Assembly: GCA_937915545.1 (NCBI GenBank) | Contig: CALGIJ010000021.1 | Coordinates: 62,001-126,000, forward strand | DNA: 64,000 nucleotides | Direction: 5' to 3' | DNA from: an uncultured Desulfobacterales bacterium | Lineage (GTDB): Bacteria > Desulfobacterota > Desulfobulbia > Desulfobulbales > Desulfocapsaceae | In this document: one piece after another, positions 42,119-50,770 of the stretch | Layout: every line of letters begins with the position of its first letter | How positions within the stretch are numbered: position 1 is the stretch's first letter | Translations under genes and position numbers: made by a program | Notes under the pieces: model-generated | What the model was told of the DNA's origin: nothing | Databases searched by the model: none | Seen by the model: the letters and a program-made list of their open reading frames with translations, nothing else

Positions 42119-43345
42119 TTACCGTCCGCCCGTTTCACCGGCGGGCCGGGTCCAGCCTTCCTCATGCATGCGCAGGATGGCGGTGGCCGCCAGCAGGGTC
42201 CGCTCGGCCAGGCTGGCGCGGACCATGTACTCACGCTCGCTGTGGTCGCAGGCGCCGATCGGCCCGAGGCCGTCGACCACCGCCAGGCCGGCGTGGCACA
42301 GGGTGTTGGCGTCCGAGACGCCGCTGCGCAGCTCAGCGACACAGGGCAGGCAGAGCTGGTCGGCCTCGTCCTTGATGAGGCGATAGAGCCGGGTGTTGGC
42401 CTCGCTCTGCTCCATGGGCGGGCGGCTGCCGGTGGCGATCAGGGTCGCCGTGGTGCCGGGAACGGTCGGCCGCGCGGCGATGTCGGCGATGCGTGCGGCG
42501 GTTGCCAGTGCGTCGTCCTGGCGCAGAAAGCGCGTGTCGATCTCGGCGAAGGCACTGTCGCTGACCGTGTTGGGGCCGATGCCGCCGCCGACCACGCCGA
42601 CGTTGACGACGATGCCGCGTCCGGGGTCGTTGAGTCCCTCGAGGAGGATGACCTCATGGGCCAGCTCGAGGATGGCGCTGGCCTTGTCCTTGCCGGCGAA
42701 GGCGGCGTGCCCGGCCCGGCCGCCGACAGAGAGCCGCCAGCCGCTCCGGCCCTTGCGGCCGGTGACCACCTCGCCGGCGAGCCCGCCGCACTCAAAACCG
42801 AGGGCGGCGCAGCTGCGCCGTGCCTCCTCGCGGAAGAGGGGGGTGGAGGTGGGCGAGCCGATCTCCTCCTCCGAATTGCACAAGAGGGTCAGGGGAATGT
42901 CGGCGAGCAGGCCGCAGTCGGCCAGGGCCCTCAGGGCGTACAGGGCGCAGACCACGCCGCCCTTCATGTCGATCACCCCCGGCCCGCGCACCGTGTGCCC
43001 GTCGTCGGTGAAGGTCGTAAAAGGGCTGTCGAGGGGAAAGACGGTATCGAGATGGCCAAAGAGGAGGATGGCCGGGGCTCCTTCCTCGGCGGCCTCGCTC
43101 CGCAAGAGCAGGTGGTCGCCGAATTCCTTCTCCGCGCAGGTGGTCTGGCAAAGGCCCAGGGGCTGCGCCGCGGCGGCGACGAGGGCGCCTACCGCATCGA
43201 CGCCCTTCTTGTACCGCGAGGGGCTGGGCTCGACGACCATGGCCTCCAGCAGCCGCAGCATCTCCTTCTCGCGCCGCCCCACGGCGGCGGCGAGTCTGTT
43301 GCGCAGGGTACGGCTATTTGTTGAAGGAGTAGCGGGCATTGCCAT
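42119..43345 (-). CDS. M20-family zinc metallopeptidase (carboxypeptidase G2-like)
   Basis: A 408-residue cytosolic hydrolase. Metal and catalytic motifs are all visible: LFGHLDTVFP (His, Asp), GVIDMKGG (metal Asp), CNSEEEIGS (catalytic and metal Glu), and near the end DGLGPIGACDHSEREYM with the last His. The pattern is closest to CPG2/ArgE/DapE-like enzymes that remove acyl groups or C-terminal residues. It begins inside the end of the aminomutase gene (32-bp overlap) with a GGAGG box, so it belongs to that operon and may deacylate or cleave the operon's product or substrate. Confidence 0.92.
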   Translation of the reverse strand: MAMPATPSTNSRTLRNRLAAAVGRREKEMLRLLEAMVVEPSPSRYKKGVDAVGALVAAAAQPLGLCQTTCAEKEFGDHLLLRSEAAEEGAPAILLFGHLDTVFPLDSPFTTFTDDGHTVRGPGVIDMKGGVVCALYALRALADCGLLADIPLTLLCNSEEEIGSPTSTPLFREEARRSCAALGFECGGLAGEVVTGRKGRSGWRLSVGGRAGHAAFAGKDKASAILELAHEVILLEGLNDPGRGIVVNVGVVGGGIGPNTVSDSAFAEIDTRFLRQDDALATAARIADIAARPTVPGTTATLIATGSRPPMEQSEANTRLYRLIKDEADQLCLPCVAELRSGVSDANTLCHAGLAVVDGLGPIGACDHSEREYMVRASLAERTLLAATAILRMHEEGWTRPAGETGGR

Positions 43346-44897
43346 AGACCTCCAGGTCGGCATCGGGATAGCTGACCTCTTCGCCGCTCCACGGCTTTCT
43401 CAAAATGACCTCGTTGCCATTCCGCCGCACCACGTTGGAACGGTGCAGGGGGATCTTGCCCCCGGCGGTGGCGATATAGCGGGGAATGGCGTCCCCGGAG
43501 ATATTGCCGTACATCGACTCGACCAGGTCGCGCCCCACCTCCAGCGGCACGCGGAAGTGGACGAACTGCGGGTTGCGGTAGCTGCAGTTGAACAGGTAAT
43601 AGGGCCTGACATAGGCCTCGTGGACGGTCTCGCAGAGCTTCCACATCTTGACGCGGCTGTCGTTGATGCCCTTGAGCAGCACCGCCTGGTTGAGCACGGC
43701 GAAGGTGCGCTTCGAGAGGCGGCGGAAGGCGTCACGGGACACCGGGGTGATCTCCTGGGCGGTGTTGATCTGCGTCACCACGCGGATGGGCTTGCGGTCG
43801 TTGCTCTCTTCGAGGATGTCGAGCAGCTCGTCGTCGACACGCATCGGCGCGGTCACCGGAATGCGGGTGCCGAGGCGCTTGAGGCGCACGTGCTCGATGG
43901 CGTCGAGCTCGCCGAGCAGCCAGCGCAGCATGGCGTTGGGGAGCACGAAGGCGTCGCCGCCGGTCACCAGCACGTCGCGGATGCGCGGGTTGGCGCGGAT
44001 ATAGTCGAGGGCCTCGCCATAGGCCTCGCGGGCGTAGACCTGGTCCTTGCGGCCGATATGGGCGAGGCGCAGGCAGTGGGTGCAGTACATGGCGCACATA
44101 TTGGTGGCCTTGATGGTCACCACCCGCGGGTAGAACTGGTCGACCAGCCGCGCCGGCGAGTGGTCGGCGGCCACCGGCGGGATCTCGATGCCGGCGTTGT
44201 CGATCATCTCGCCGGTGGGCACCGACTGCAGCATGATCGGGTCGTTGACCACCCCCGGCATGATCAGGCTGGTGTAGTAGGGCGTCAGCCGCATGCGGTA
44301 GGATTTGGTCACCCGGGCCACCGACGCGAGCTGGGCCGGGGGCAGTTCGACCAGGCGGGCGAGGGTCTCCACCGAGTCGACGGCATGGCGGATCTGCCCG
44401 GGAAAGGAGTTCCAGGCCGCCTCGTCCATGCCGAGGGCGGCCATGATGCGCCGCTTGTTGTCGAGGACCCTCTCCCACAGGTCGATGCCGCTCGGGGCGA
44501 GGCGTTCCTTGTCGGCGAGATACTCCTCGACGCGGGCGTTGGCGGTGGCGGCGATGGGCAGGGCGCGAGTGAGGCGGCCGCCCACCGAGACCATGTGCTC
44601 GTCGATCTGCTGGTGCCGCTGGGCGAGGCCCTCGAGGTCGGCCGCGCTCAGGGCGAAGTCGGCCGGCGTGCCCTGCCCTCCCCGGTGCAGCTCGAGGAGA
44701 CGGGCGAAGAGCCTGACGATGGGGGCGGTGAACTGCTCCTGCCGCGCCTGCAGGTAGAGGCTGGCAATCTCGGTGCGCAGGTCCTCACCGGGGCTGGCGG
44801 GGCTGGCGAGAGACCGGGAAAGTTCGGCGAGCAGTTCTGTGGTGAACCCGTCGAGGGGCGGGTTCTCTTCGAGACGGTCATGGGGTTGGCTGTTCAT
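43314..44897 (-). CDS. Lysine 2,3-aminomutase-like radical SAM/PLP enzyme
   Basis: A 527-residue protein with a KamA-type core. The radical SAM cluster motif is CAMYCTHC (Cys268, Cys272, Cys275), and the PLP lysine is Lys481 in GGKIPL. It has an N-terminal extension of about 200 residues. In lysine 2,3-aminomutase two aspartates hold the lysine side-chain amine (Asp293 in a CDL motif and Asp330 in VVDAPGGGGK, from memory). Here the equivalents read CSYRN and IATAGGK, so both are gone and the substrate is probably not lysine. The start at 44897 forms an ATGA overlap with the ATP-grasp gene. Likely an amino-acid or amino-acid-conjugate 2,3-aminomutase. Confidence 0.85.
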   Translation of the reverse strand: MNSQPHDRLEENPPLDGFTTELLAELSRSLASPASPGEDLRTEIASLYLQARQEQFTAPIVRLFARLLELHRGGQGTPADFALSAADLEGLAQRHQQIDEHMVSVGGRLTRALPIAATANARVEEYLADKERLAPSGIDLWERVLDNKRRIMAALGMDEAAWNSFPGQIRHAVDSVETLARLVELPPAQLASVARVTKSYRMRLTPYYTSLIMPGVVNDPIMLQSVPTGEMIDNAGIEIPPVAADHSPARLVDQFYPRVVTIKATNMCAMYCTHCLRLAHIGRKDQVYAREAYGEALDYIRANPRIRDVLVTGGDAFVLPNAMLRWLLGELDAIEHVRLKRLGTRIPVTAPMRVDDELLDILEESNDRKPIRVVTQINTAQEITPVSRDAFRRLSKRTFAVLNQAVLLKGINDSRVKMWKLCETVHEAYVRPYYLFNCSYRNPQFVHFRVPLEVGRDLVESMYGNISGDAIPRYIATAGGKIPLHRSNVVRRNGNEVILRKPWSGEEVSYPDADLEVYGNARYSFNK

Positions 44898-46324
44898 GGG
44901 CAACACACTTCCTTATAGGTTTGTCTGATCTGGGCCATGCCCTGGAAAAGGCCCAGGGTGACCTTGTCATGGGATTCGGCGGCGGCGATCACCCGGGCCA
45001 GGAAGGTTCCCGGCCGCACCGTGAGCGGCGCCCCGAGGTGCTCGACGACGACGTAATCCATGGCCAGCTCGCCGGCCGCCACCCGGGCGAAGGACTCGCG
45101 CTCGCGGGTATTCTGGGGGATATAGGCGGTGGTCTCCGCCATAGTGGTCAGCTTGTGGTTGTAGGTGCGCCAGTGCAGGCGGCCGCCCCCCTCGCCCATG
45201 TCCATGGCGCCGGGGGGGAAGATGCCGTGGCGGACGGCGTGGTACTCGAGCTCGAGCAGCGAGGGCGAGCCTGGCGGCAGGCTGTTCTCCAGGGTGCAGC
45301 AGAACTCGAAGGTGGTGCCCTGCTTGCGGGCGTTGATCTCCAGAAACCACACCTTGCCCTGGTGGTCGATGAGGTAGTCGCAGCCGAAGATGCCGCGGTA
45401 GCCGGCGCGGCCCAGGGCCCGGCCGGCGGCGATGGTCTGCCGCCGCAGCTCCTCGCCCTGGCTCGCCGTGACCTTGGAGGGAAATGAGGACCCGACGAAG
45501 CGGTTGCCGTCGACGATGTGCTGGTCGGCGATGCCGGCGATATAGACATCCTCGGCGTTGGCCACCACCGCCAGCACCGTCGGATCGAGCTCGTGGGGGA
45601 TATAGCGGCTGATCAGGTAGTCGCCCTCCTCGGCCGGAAAGCGGCCGGCCACCTCCTGCTGGCTGGCGGTGACGGCGGAGTTGGCCCCGGCGGCGGAATA
45701 GGCGGCGGAGACGAAGATGCCGTCCTGCCACCGCGCGCGCAGGGCGGCGGTGCGGGCGAGCAGCTCCTGCCGGCCATGGCAGATCTCGCCATCCACCAGC
45801 TGGACGATGCCGCACAGCTCGGCGAACTGCACCAGCTTGCTGTTCCAGTGCCGGGCGACCTTCTTGTCCGGCCCGAGCAGCGACACTCCGGGGATCTCGT
45901 CGAGGGTCATCTCGGCGACGGACTCGAAGAGGCTGAGATAGAGCTCGTCCTGGCCGGCGAGGATGCGGTCGATGAGCCGGCGCAGGGTTGGGCTCGAAGA
46001 AACCGCGGCCATGAAGGAGGCGATGCGGGCCCGTCCCACCGTTCCCCCCGTCCTTGCCGCGGCGGGCCCGTCAGCCTCGGGGTTGATGACCATGATATTG
46101 CGCTCATAGTACTGCACGCAGAGGTCGGGGATAATCGCCACGAAGCGCACCTGTCGCTCGGGGTGGCGGCGCTGCAGGGTCTCGGCGAGGAAGTGGTTGA
46201 GCCCGTAGGCCTTCTGCTCGCCGATGTAGAAGAAATAGTAGCAGGCCGGGTCGTAGCGGAAGTTGCTGAAGACGACGTCTTCCCCGCTGACCAGGCCATC
46301 CGGGCCGACGATCTCAGGCGGCAT
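44894..46324 (-). CDS. ATP-grasp ligase of unknown specificity
   Basis: A 476-residue protein with an ATP-grasp fold in its second half. VWFLEINARKQGTTFE carries the Glu-x-Asn metal-binding motif, and GIFGCDYLIDHQGK precedes it as in D-Ala-D-Ala ligase relatives. The N-terminal 150 residues are less familiar (FSNFRYDPACYYFFYIGEQKA). Such enzymes join a carboxylate to an amine through an acyl phosphate. The gene overlaps both neighbours (GntR by 11 bp, aminomutase by 4 bp), so the ligase, aminomutase and M20 hydrolase are almost certainly one pathway. Confidence 0.85.
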   Translation of the reverse strand: MPPEIVGPDGLVSGEDVVFSNFRYDPACYYFFYIGEQKAYGLNHFLAETLQRRHPERQVRFVAIIPDLCVQYYERNIMVINPEADGPAAARTGGTVGRARIASFMAAVSSSPTLRRLIDRILAGQDELYLSLFESVAEMTLDEIPGVSLLGPDKKVARHWNSKLVQFAELCGIVQLVDGEICHGRQELLARTAALRARWQDGIFVSAAYSAAGANSAVTASQQEVAGRFPAEEGDYLISRYIPHELDPTVLAVVANAEDVYIAGIADQHIVDGNRFVGSSFPSKVTASQGEELRRQTIAAGRALGRAGYRGIFGCDYLIDHQGKVWFLEINARKQGTTFEFCCTLENSLPPGSPSLLELEYHAVRHGIFPPGAMDMGEGGGRLHWRTYNHKLTTMAETTAYIPQNTRERESFARVAAGELAMDYVVVEHLGAPLTVRPGTFLARVIAAAESHDKVTLGLFQGMAQIRQTYKEVCCP

Positions 46325-46985
46325 GGCGTTCCCTCACGGTCAGGGCGAGGACGGCGATCTTGCCGCCGCTCTCGCTGTAGTGGCTGCGCACCGTCTCCTC
46401 GATGAGACGGGCCTCGCCGGATTGCAGGCTGGCGACGATGCGCCGGTGGCGCTCGGCGATCTCCTCCGGCGTATAGAGCTCCGGCCAGTAGCGGCAGAAG
46501 AGGACGTGCAGCTTGAGCCGCAGGCGCTCCAGGTATTCGGCCAGCTGCGAGTTGGTGGTCTTGCCGACCAGCATGGTATGGAAGGTGTCCCCCACCTCGA
46601 CCACCTCCTTGCGGTCGCCGCGCCGGGCGGCCTGGCCCATCTCCTCGACGAGCAGGTGCAGCCGGTTCAGGTCGGCGGAGGAAAAGAGCTGGCGGGTGGT
46701 CATCAGGGCGTAGCCCTCGATGAGCCCGCGGGCGGTGTAGGCGTCGCATATCTCCTGGGGTGAAGGCTGGGCGAGAAAGCAGCCCACCTGCGGCCGGTAG
46801 ACGACGATGCCGCGGGCGGTGAGTTCCTTCAAGGCCTCGCGCACCGGGGCGCGGCTGATGCCCAGCTCGGCGGCGATCAGCCCCTCCTTGAGCTGCTCGC
46901 CGGGGTGGCAGCGCCCGTCGAGGAGGGCCTGGTAGACATGCTCGACGACATGGTCCTTATAGGTGGTCTTCTTGATGGCCGGCAT
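46314..46985 (-). CDS. GntR-family regulator (FadR/FCD subfamily)
   Basis: A 223-residue transcription factor. The N-terminal winged helix contains GLIAAELGISRAPVREALKEL (outline of the recognition helix), and the C-terminal all-helical FCD domain has a GDTFHTMLV metal/ligand segment. It heads the ATP-grasp/aminomutase/M20 operon and a near-perfect 26-bp palindrome lies 26 bp upstream of its start, so it probably regulates its own operon in response to an amino-acid-like ligand. The ATG at 46985 follows GGAGGGG; an upstream in-frame TTG is less likely. Confidence 0.93.
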   Translation of the reverse strand: MPAIKKTTYKDHVVEHVYQALLDGRCHPGEQLKEGLIAAELGISRAPVREALKELTARGIVVYRPQVGCFLAQPSPQEICDAYTARGLIEGYALMTTRQLFSSADLNRLHLLVEEMGQAARRGDRKEVVEVGDTFHTMLVGKTTNSQLAEYLERLRLKLHVLFCRYWPELYTPEEIAERHRRIVASLQSGEARLIEETVRSHYSESGGKIAVLALTVRERHAA

Positions 46986-47010
46986 AGTCGCTGCCCCTCC
47001 GCGCAAGGTT

Positions 47011-47036
47011 ATTGTCGATTGTCGACAATAGACAAT
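47011..47036. promoter_or_regulatory. Operator of the GntR-aminomutase operon
   Basis: ATTGTC-G-ATTGTCGACAAT-A-GACAAT is a 26-bp palindrome with a single mismatched pair (47017 with 47030). The 12-bp centre at 47018-47029 is perfect and contains TTGTCGACAA, matching the TNGTnnnACNA type bound by FadR-like GntR proteins. It sits just before the GntR start. Confidence 0.8.
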
Positions 47037-47104
47037 AAAGCAGATGAGCCCTTGAATTGCAAGCCCTCTCTGCAGGACTTGGCGAGTGTGGCGAGCGTCC
47101 CCGC

Positions 47105-48745
47105 TCAGCGCGCCGCGGCTGCGGACAGGCCGTTGCCCTCGGCGAGGTATTCCCAGGCGAGGTGCAGGGCGTCGTTATAATCGGTCTGGATGCCAATGGG
47201 CCCGAGGAGATCTTCGTAGCCCATTTCCAGCATCTGGCGGCGGATGCCCTGGCCCTGTCGGACGACAAGGATCGGTTTGATGCGTTCCTGGCGCAGTCGG
47301 TCGATCATCTCCGCCAGGGCAAACAACCCGGAAAGATCCATGAAGGGCACGTTCAGGCAGTTGATGATCACTACTTCGGTGCCAATGAGCCTGCTGACCT
47401 GATCCTGCATCTTGGCGGTGGTGCCGAAGAAGAAGGCGCCGAGCACCGACAGGGTGCGGATGCGGAAACCGGTCTCCTCTTCGAGGCTCTTTTCCAGGTC
47501 GCGGGGCCAGTCCTGGTGCGGGATGGCGCGGACATCGATCTGCGCCTGGCGGGAAATACGATAGGTGATCATCAGTGAGGCCAGGGTCACGCCGACGCCG
47601 ACGGCAACGATGAGATCGACGAAGACGGTGATGGCGAAGACGGTGACCATCACCGTCAGATCGGGCCGGGGAACCCGCCTGACGAGGCGCAGGAAACGGT
47701 AGTCGAGGATGTCGATGCCGACTTTCATGAGGATGCCGGCCAGCACCGGCAGGGGGATCAACGCGGCATAGCGTCCCAGGCCAAGAAGAATGGCCAGCAG
47801 CAGCAGGGCGTGGGCCATCCCAGAGACCCTGGTGGTGCCGCCGGTCTTGATGTTGACCACGGTGCGCATAGTGGCCCCCGCGCCCGGCAGTCCACCGATC
47901 AGGGCCGCCGCCATGTTGCCGATGCCCTGGCCGATAAGCTCACGGTTGGAATCGTGCCGCTCCTTGGTCATCGAATCGGCGACCACCGAGGTAAGGAGCG
48001 AATCGATGGTGCCTAGCACCGCCAGGGCCAGGGCCATGGCGGCGACCTTGGGGAAGAGCTCCGGCGCAAAGAAAGGCAGATGCAACTCGGGCAGGCCGGA
48101 AGGGATGTCGCCGATGGTTGCCACCGGGGCGGAGGCAAGTTGGGCGGCAACGGTACCGCATATCAGGGCAACCAGCGGTGAGGGCAGAATGCGGCTGACC
48201 CTGGCCGGGGTGAAAAAGACAATGGCCATGGTCGCCAGTGCCAGCACCAGGCTCCAGCCATCGGCTCCAGCCAGCGCCGCCGGCAGGGCCAGCACTGCCA
48301 CCGCGGGTACACTGACGCTGGCCGCCCCGAGCATCGGGTGCAGCTGCAGCAGGATGATGATCACGCCGATGCCGCTCATGAAGCCGGAAATCACCGGATA
48401 GGGGATATAGCGCACGAAGATGCCGACCTTAATCAGGCCGAAGAGGATCTGCAGAAGACCGGCGGCGAAGACCACGGCAAGGACAGCCCCCGGCTCCCCG
48501 GCAAAGGCCGCCACCGCCGCGGCGAAAATTACCGTCATCGGCCCGGTCGGCCCGGACACCTGGGACGGAGTGCCGCCGAACAGTGCGGCAAAGAATCCGA
48601 CGGCGATGGCCCCGTAGAGGCCGGCCACCGCCCCCGCCCCGCTGGCCACGCCGAAAGCCAGCGCCAGGGGCAGTGCGACGATGCCGGCGGTCAGCCCGCC
48701 GAAGAAATCTCCCTGCAGACGGGAAAAGGAATACCCTGTGGTCAT
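47105..48745 (-). CDS. SulP/SLC26 anion transporter with STAS domain
   Basis: A 546-residue protein: a SulP membrane part of about 400 residues (GGLTAGIVALPLALAFG, SGPTGPMTVIFAA, PVISGFMSGIGVI) and a C-terminal STAS domain (VVIINCLNVPFMDLSGLFAL). Members move sulfate, bicarbonate or carboxylates. I place the start at 48745 because GGAG lies seven bases before it; an ATG two codons upstream is also possible. A consensus promoter is present at 48893-48921. It ends about 120 bp before the GntR gene start and is probably a separate unit. Confidence 0.92.
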   Translation of the reverse strand: MTTGYSFSRLQGDFFGGLTAGIVALPLALAFGVASGAGAVAGLYGAIAVGFFAALFGGTPSQVSGPTGPMTVIFAAAVAAFAGEPGAVLAVVFAAGLLQILFGLIKVGIFVRYIPYPVISGFMSGIGVIIILLQLHPMLGAASVSVPAVAVLALPAALAGADGWSLVLALATMAIVFFTPARVSRILPSPLVALICGTVAAQLASAPVATIGDIPSGLPELHLPFFAPELFPKVAAMALALAVLGTIDSLLTSVVADSMTKERHDSNRELIGQGIGNMAAALIGGLPGAGATMRTVVNIKTGGTTRVSGMAHALLLLAILLGLGRYAALIPLPVLAGILMKVGIDILDYRFLRLVRRVPRPDLTVMVTVFAITVFVDLIVAVGVGVTLASLMITYRISRQAQIDVRAIPHQDWPRDLEKSLEEETGFRIRTLSVLGAFFFGTTAKMQDQVSRLIGTEVVIINCLNVPFMDLSGLFALAEMIDRLRQERIKPILVVRQGQGIRRQMLEMGYEDLLGPIGIQTDYNDALHLAWEYLAEGNGLSAAAAR

Positions 48746-48892
48746 GGCCATACTCCATGGAGGAGAGGGGGGCCGGAGCGGCCGCAAAAGCTCCGCCACC
48801 GACACGTGGTGCGAGGCATACGGCAGAAGAAAACGGGGGAAGGGGCAGGCCGGGAGCGGGTGTCGAGGTCCGTCGTGACCCCCCTTGCCCCT

Positions 48893-48921
48893 CTATAGCG
48901 CTGCGACATGGGGTGTGTCAA
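48893..48921 (-). promoter_or_regulatory. Sigma-70 promoter of the SulP gene
   Basis: On the minus strand TTGACA (48916-48921), a 17-bp spacer and CTATAG (48893-48898) form a near-consensus promoter about 150 bp before the SulP start. An AT-rich block (48920-48952) lies just upstream of the -35 box, as an UP element would. Confidence 0.65.
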
Positions 48922-48945
48922 TATTTTATTAAATACTTAATTTGA

Positions 48946-49322
48946 ATTCCGCCACTCCGCGCCAACAGCCATGCCCACCCTGGCGGCACGCATCGCCCAC
49001 CCTTTTCGCGGCGCTCGGCGCAACGTCCCCCTTCCTCTGACAACGTCACGTGGCCAGCCGCAGGCCGTGGCGATATTCCTGTCGCTGACCTCCCGGCCAT
49101 GGTATCCTGGGGTGGAACATGGAACCGGGCAAGACCTGTCACCGCCGCACCCTCATGGGCATTATGGGCATCATGCAAGAGCGCTTCGTTGTGCCGATGC
49201 GCAGCGAAGGCGTTGAGCCTTTCTCCGACGGCGCTTCATGCCCCCGGCCCGCCCTTCACCGGCGATACAAGGCCGATAGCCCCCGCAATACCGACAGGGC
49301 AGCACGCGCTGCCGACACCGAG
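48946..49322. other. Intergenic region between the divergent SulP and dipeptidase genes
   Basis: The frame of the dipeptidase is open back to 49119, but that part is arginine-rich and unlike M19 enzymes. Apart from the SulP promoter and its AT-rich flank I see no further element. Confidence 0.4.
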
Positions 49323-50396
49323 ATGGTGAAACCGATGCTTGCCGAGCCCATACCGATCTTCGACGGCCATAACGACTCGCTGATGGTGCTCCTTGGCACG
49401 GAGCGCTCCTTTACGACACGCAGCGACACCGGCCACTTCGACCTGCCGCGGGCGGCGGAAGGCAACTTCGCCGGCGGCCTCTTCGCCATCTTCGTGCCCC
49501 CGCCGGGCAAGGAGCCGCAGGACGGAGTCTTCAGCACCACCCTGCCCTCCGCCGGCGGCGGCGAGACGGACGAGATCCCCGGCGACTACGCTGAACGCCT
49601 CACCGACCGCTGTCTGGCCTCCTTCCACCGGCTGGAAGGTGCTGCCGGCGGCCGCATCCGCCTTACCACCAGCGGCGGGCAGCTGCGAGGTCATCTTGCC
49701 GCGGGCACCATCTCGGCGGTGCTGCACTTCGAAGGCGCCGAGGCCATCCGCCCCGACCTCTCCAATCTGGAGAGCTACTACGCCAGGGGCCTGCGCTCCC
49801 TCGGCCCGGTGTGGAGCCGACGCAACGCCTTCGGCCACGGCGTCGACTTCGCCTTCCCCGGCAGCCCCGATACCGGCCCCGGCCTGACCGAGGCCGGGTT
49901 CGAGCTGATCGGCGCCTGCAACCGCCTAGGCATCGCCATCGACCTCTCCCACCTCAACGAAAAAGGCTTCTGGGACGTGGCCAGGACGTCGAGCGCCCCG
50001 CTTATCGCCAGCCACTCCTGCATGCACCGCCTCTGCCCCACCTCACGCAATCTCACCGACCGCCAGCTGGCGGCCATCAAAGAGTCGAACGGCCTGGTCG
50101 GCATCAACTTCGCCCCGGCCTTCCTCCGCGCCGACGGCAGGCTGACTGCCGACACACCGCTCTCCGAGATCGTCCGCCATATCCTCTACGGCATCGACAA
50201 GATGGGCATCGACCATGTCGCCCTCGGCTCCGACTTCGACGGCGTACTCCTCCCCCGCGATATCGGCAGCGTCGCCGGCTTCCCGAAGATCCTCGCCCTC
50301 CTCGCCGAGCACGGCCTCGACCGGCAGTCGCTGCTCAAGATCGCCCACGGCAACTGGCTGAGGGTGCTGCAACGCTGCTGGCGCGAAACGGACTGA
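49323..50396 (+). CDS. Membrane dipeptidase, peptidase family M19
   Basis: A 357-residue zinc dipeptidase related to renal dipeptidase. The motifs are FDGHNDSL (zinc His and Asp), LHFEGAEAI (bridging Glu), PLIASHSCMHRL (His) and GSDFDGV near the end. No signal peptide is visible, so it is probably cytosolic. I start it at 49323; ATG at 49335 is nearly as good, and neither has a strong ribosome site. It may hydrolyse dipeptides or related amino-acid amides. It stands alone and divergent from SulP. Confidence 0.9.
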   Translation: MVKPMLAEPIPIFDGHNDSLMVLLGTERSFTTRSDTGHFDLPRAAEGNFAGGLFAIFVPPPGKEPQDGVFSTTLPSAGGGETDEIPGDYAERLTDRCLASFHRLEGAAGGRIRLTTSGGQLRGHLAAGTISAVLHFEGAEAIRPDLSNLESYYARGLRSLGPVWSRRNAFGHGVDFAFPGSPDTGPGLTEAGFELIGACNRLGIAIDLSHLNEKGFWDVARTSSAPLIASHSCMHRLCPTSRNLTDRQLAAIKESNGLVGINFAPAFLRADGRLTADTPLSEIVRHILYGIDKMGIDHVALGSDFDGVLLPRDIGSVAGFPKILALLAEHGLDRQSLLKIAHGNWLRVLQRCWRETD

Positions 50397-50519
50397 GGGC
50401 TGTCCTGCACGAAAAGACCTGATACCGCTTGACGGCCACACCTATCCTTTTCTTCATGGAGCGACTGACGCACAGCGAAACGCTGCTCGACCTCCACTGA
50501 CCCGCCCCCTCTACGGCAT

Positions 50520-50550
50520 CTTTTGCGGCGCGCCACCCGCGCCGCAAAAG
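50520..50550. terminator. Strong hairpin after the dipeptidase gene
   Basis: A perfect 13-bp stem (50520-50532 with 50538-50550) encloses a 5-nt CCACC loop. The T and A runs lie at the foot of the stem rather than after it, so it may end transcription in both directions only weakly. It lies in the 374-bp gap before the receptor gene. Confidence 0.5.
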
Positions 50551-50672
50551 GCGCCGTCAGCCAGCCTCGTTCACGGCTTACAACATCGGTCAGCCCCTCG
50601 GCCGAGAAATACAGTTCCTGCCATATCTGACACCTTGCGCAGCATGACGGGGACACGGCCGGGAGTTTTTTC

Positions 50673-50720
50673 TTGACGTCGTTGTGTGTGAAGTATTATG
50701 TAATCGTGTTTCGTGTTCAA
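50673..50720 (+). promoter_or_regulatory. Promoter and operator-like repeats of TonB-dependent receptor 1
   Basis: TTGACG (50673-50678) and TATTAT (50694-50699) are good -35 and -10 boxes, though with a short 15-bp spacer. Directly downstream, at 50704-50717, TCGTGTT is repeated twice in tandem, and TTTCGTGTTCAA (50709-50720) is repeated exactly in front of the second receptor gene. The position over the start of transcription suits a repressor. Confidence 0.55.
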
Positions 50721-50770
50721 CGAGCGTTCCCGTCTTGGAGTAAACTCTAGCGCAGATCGAAGGAGAGACG

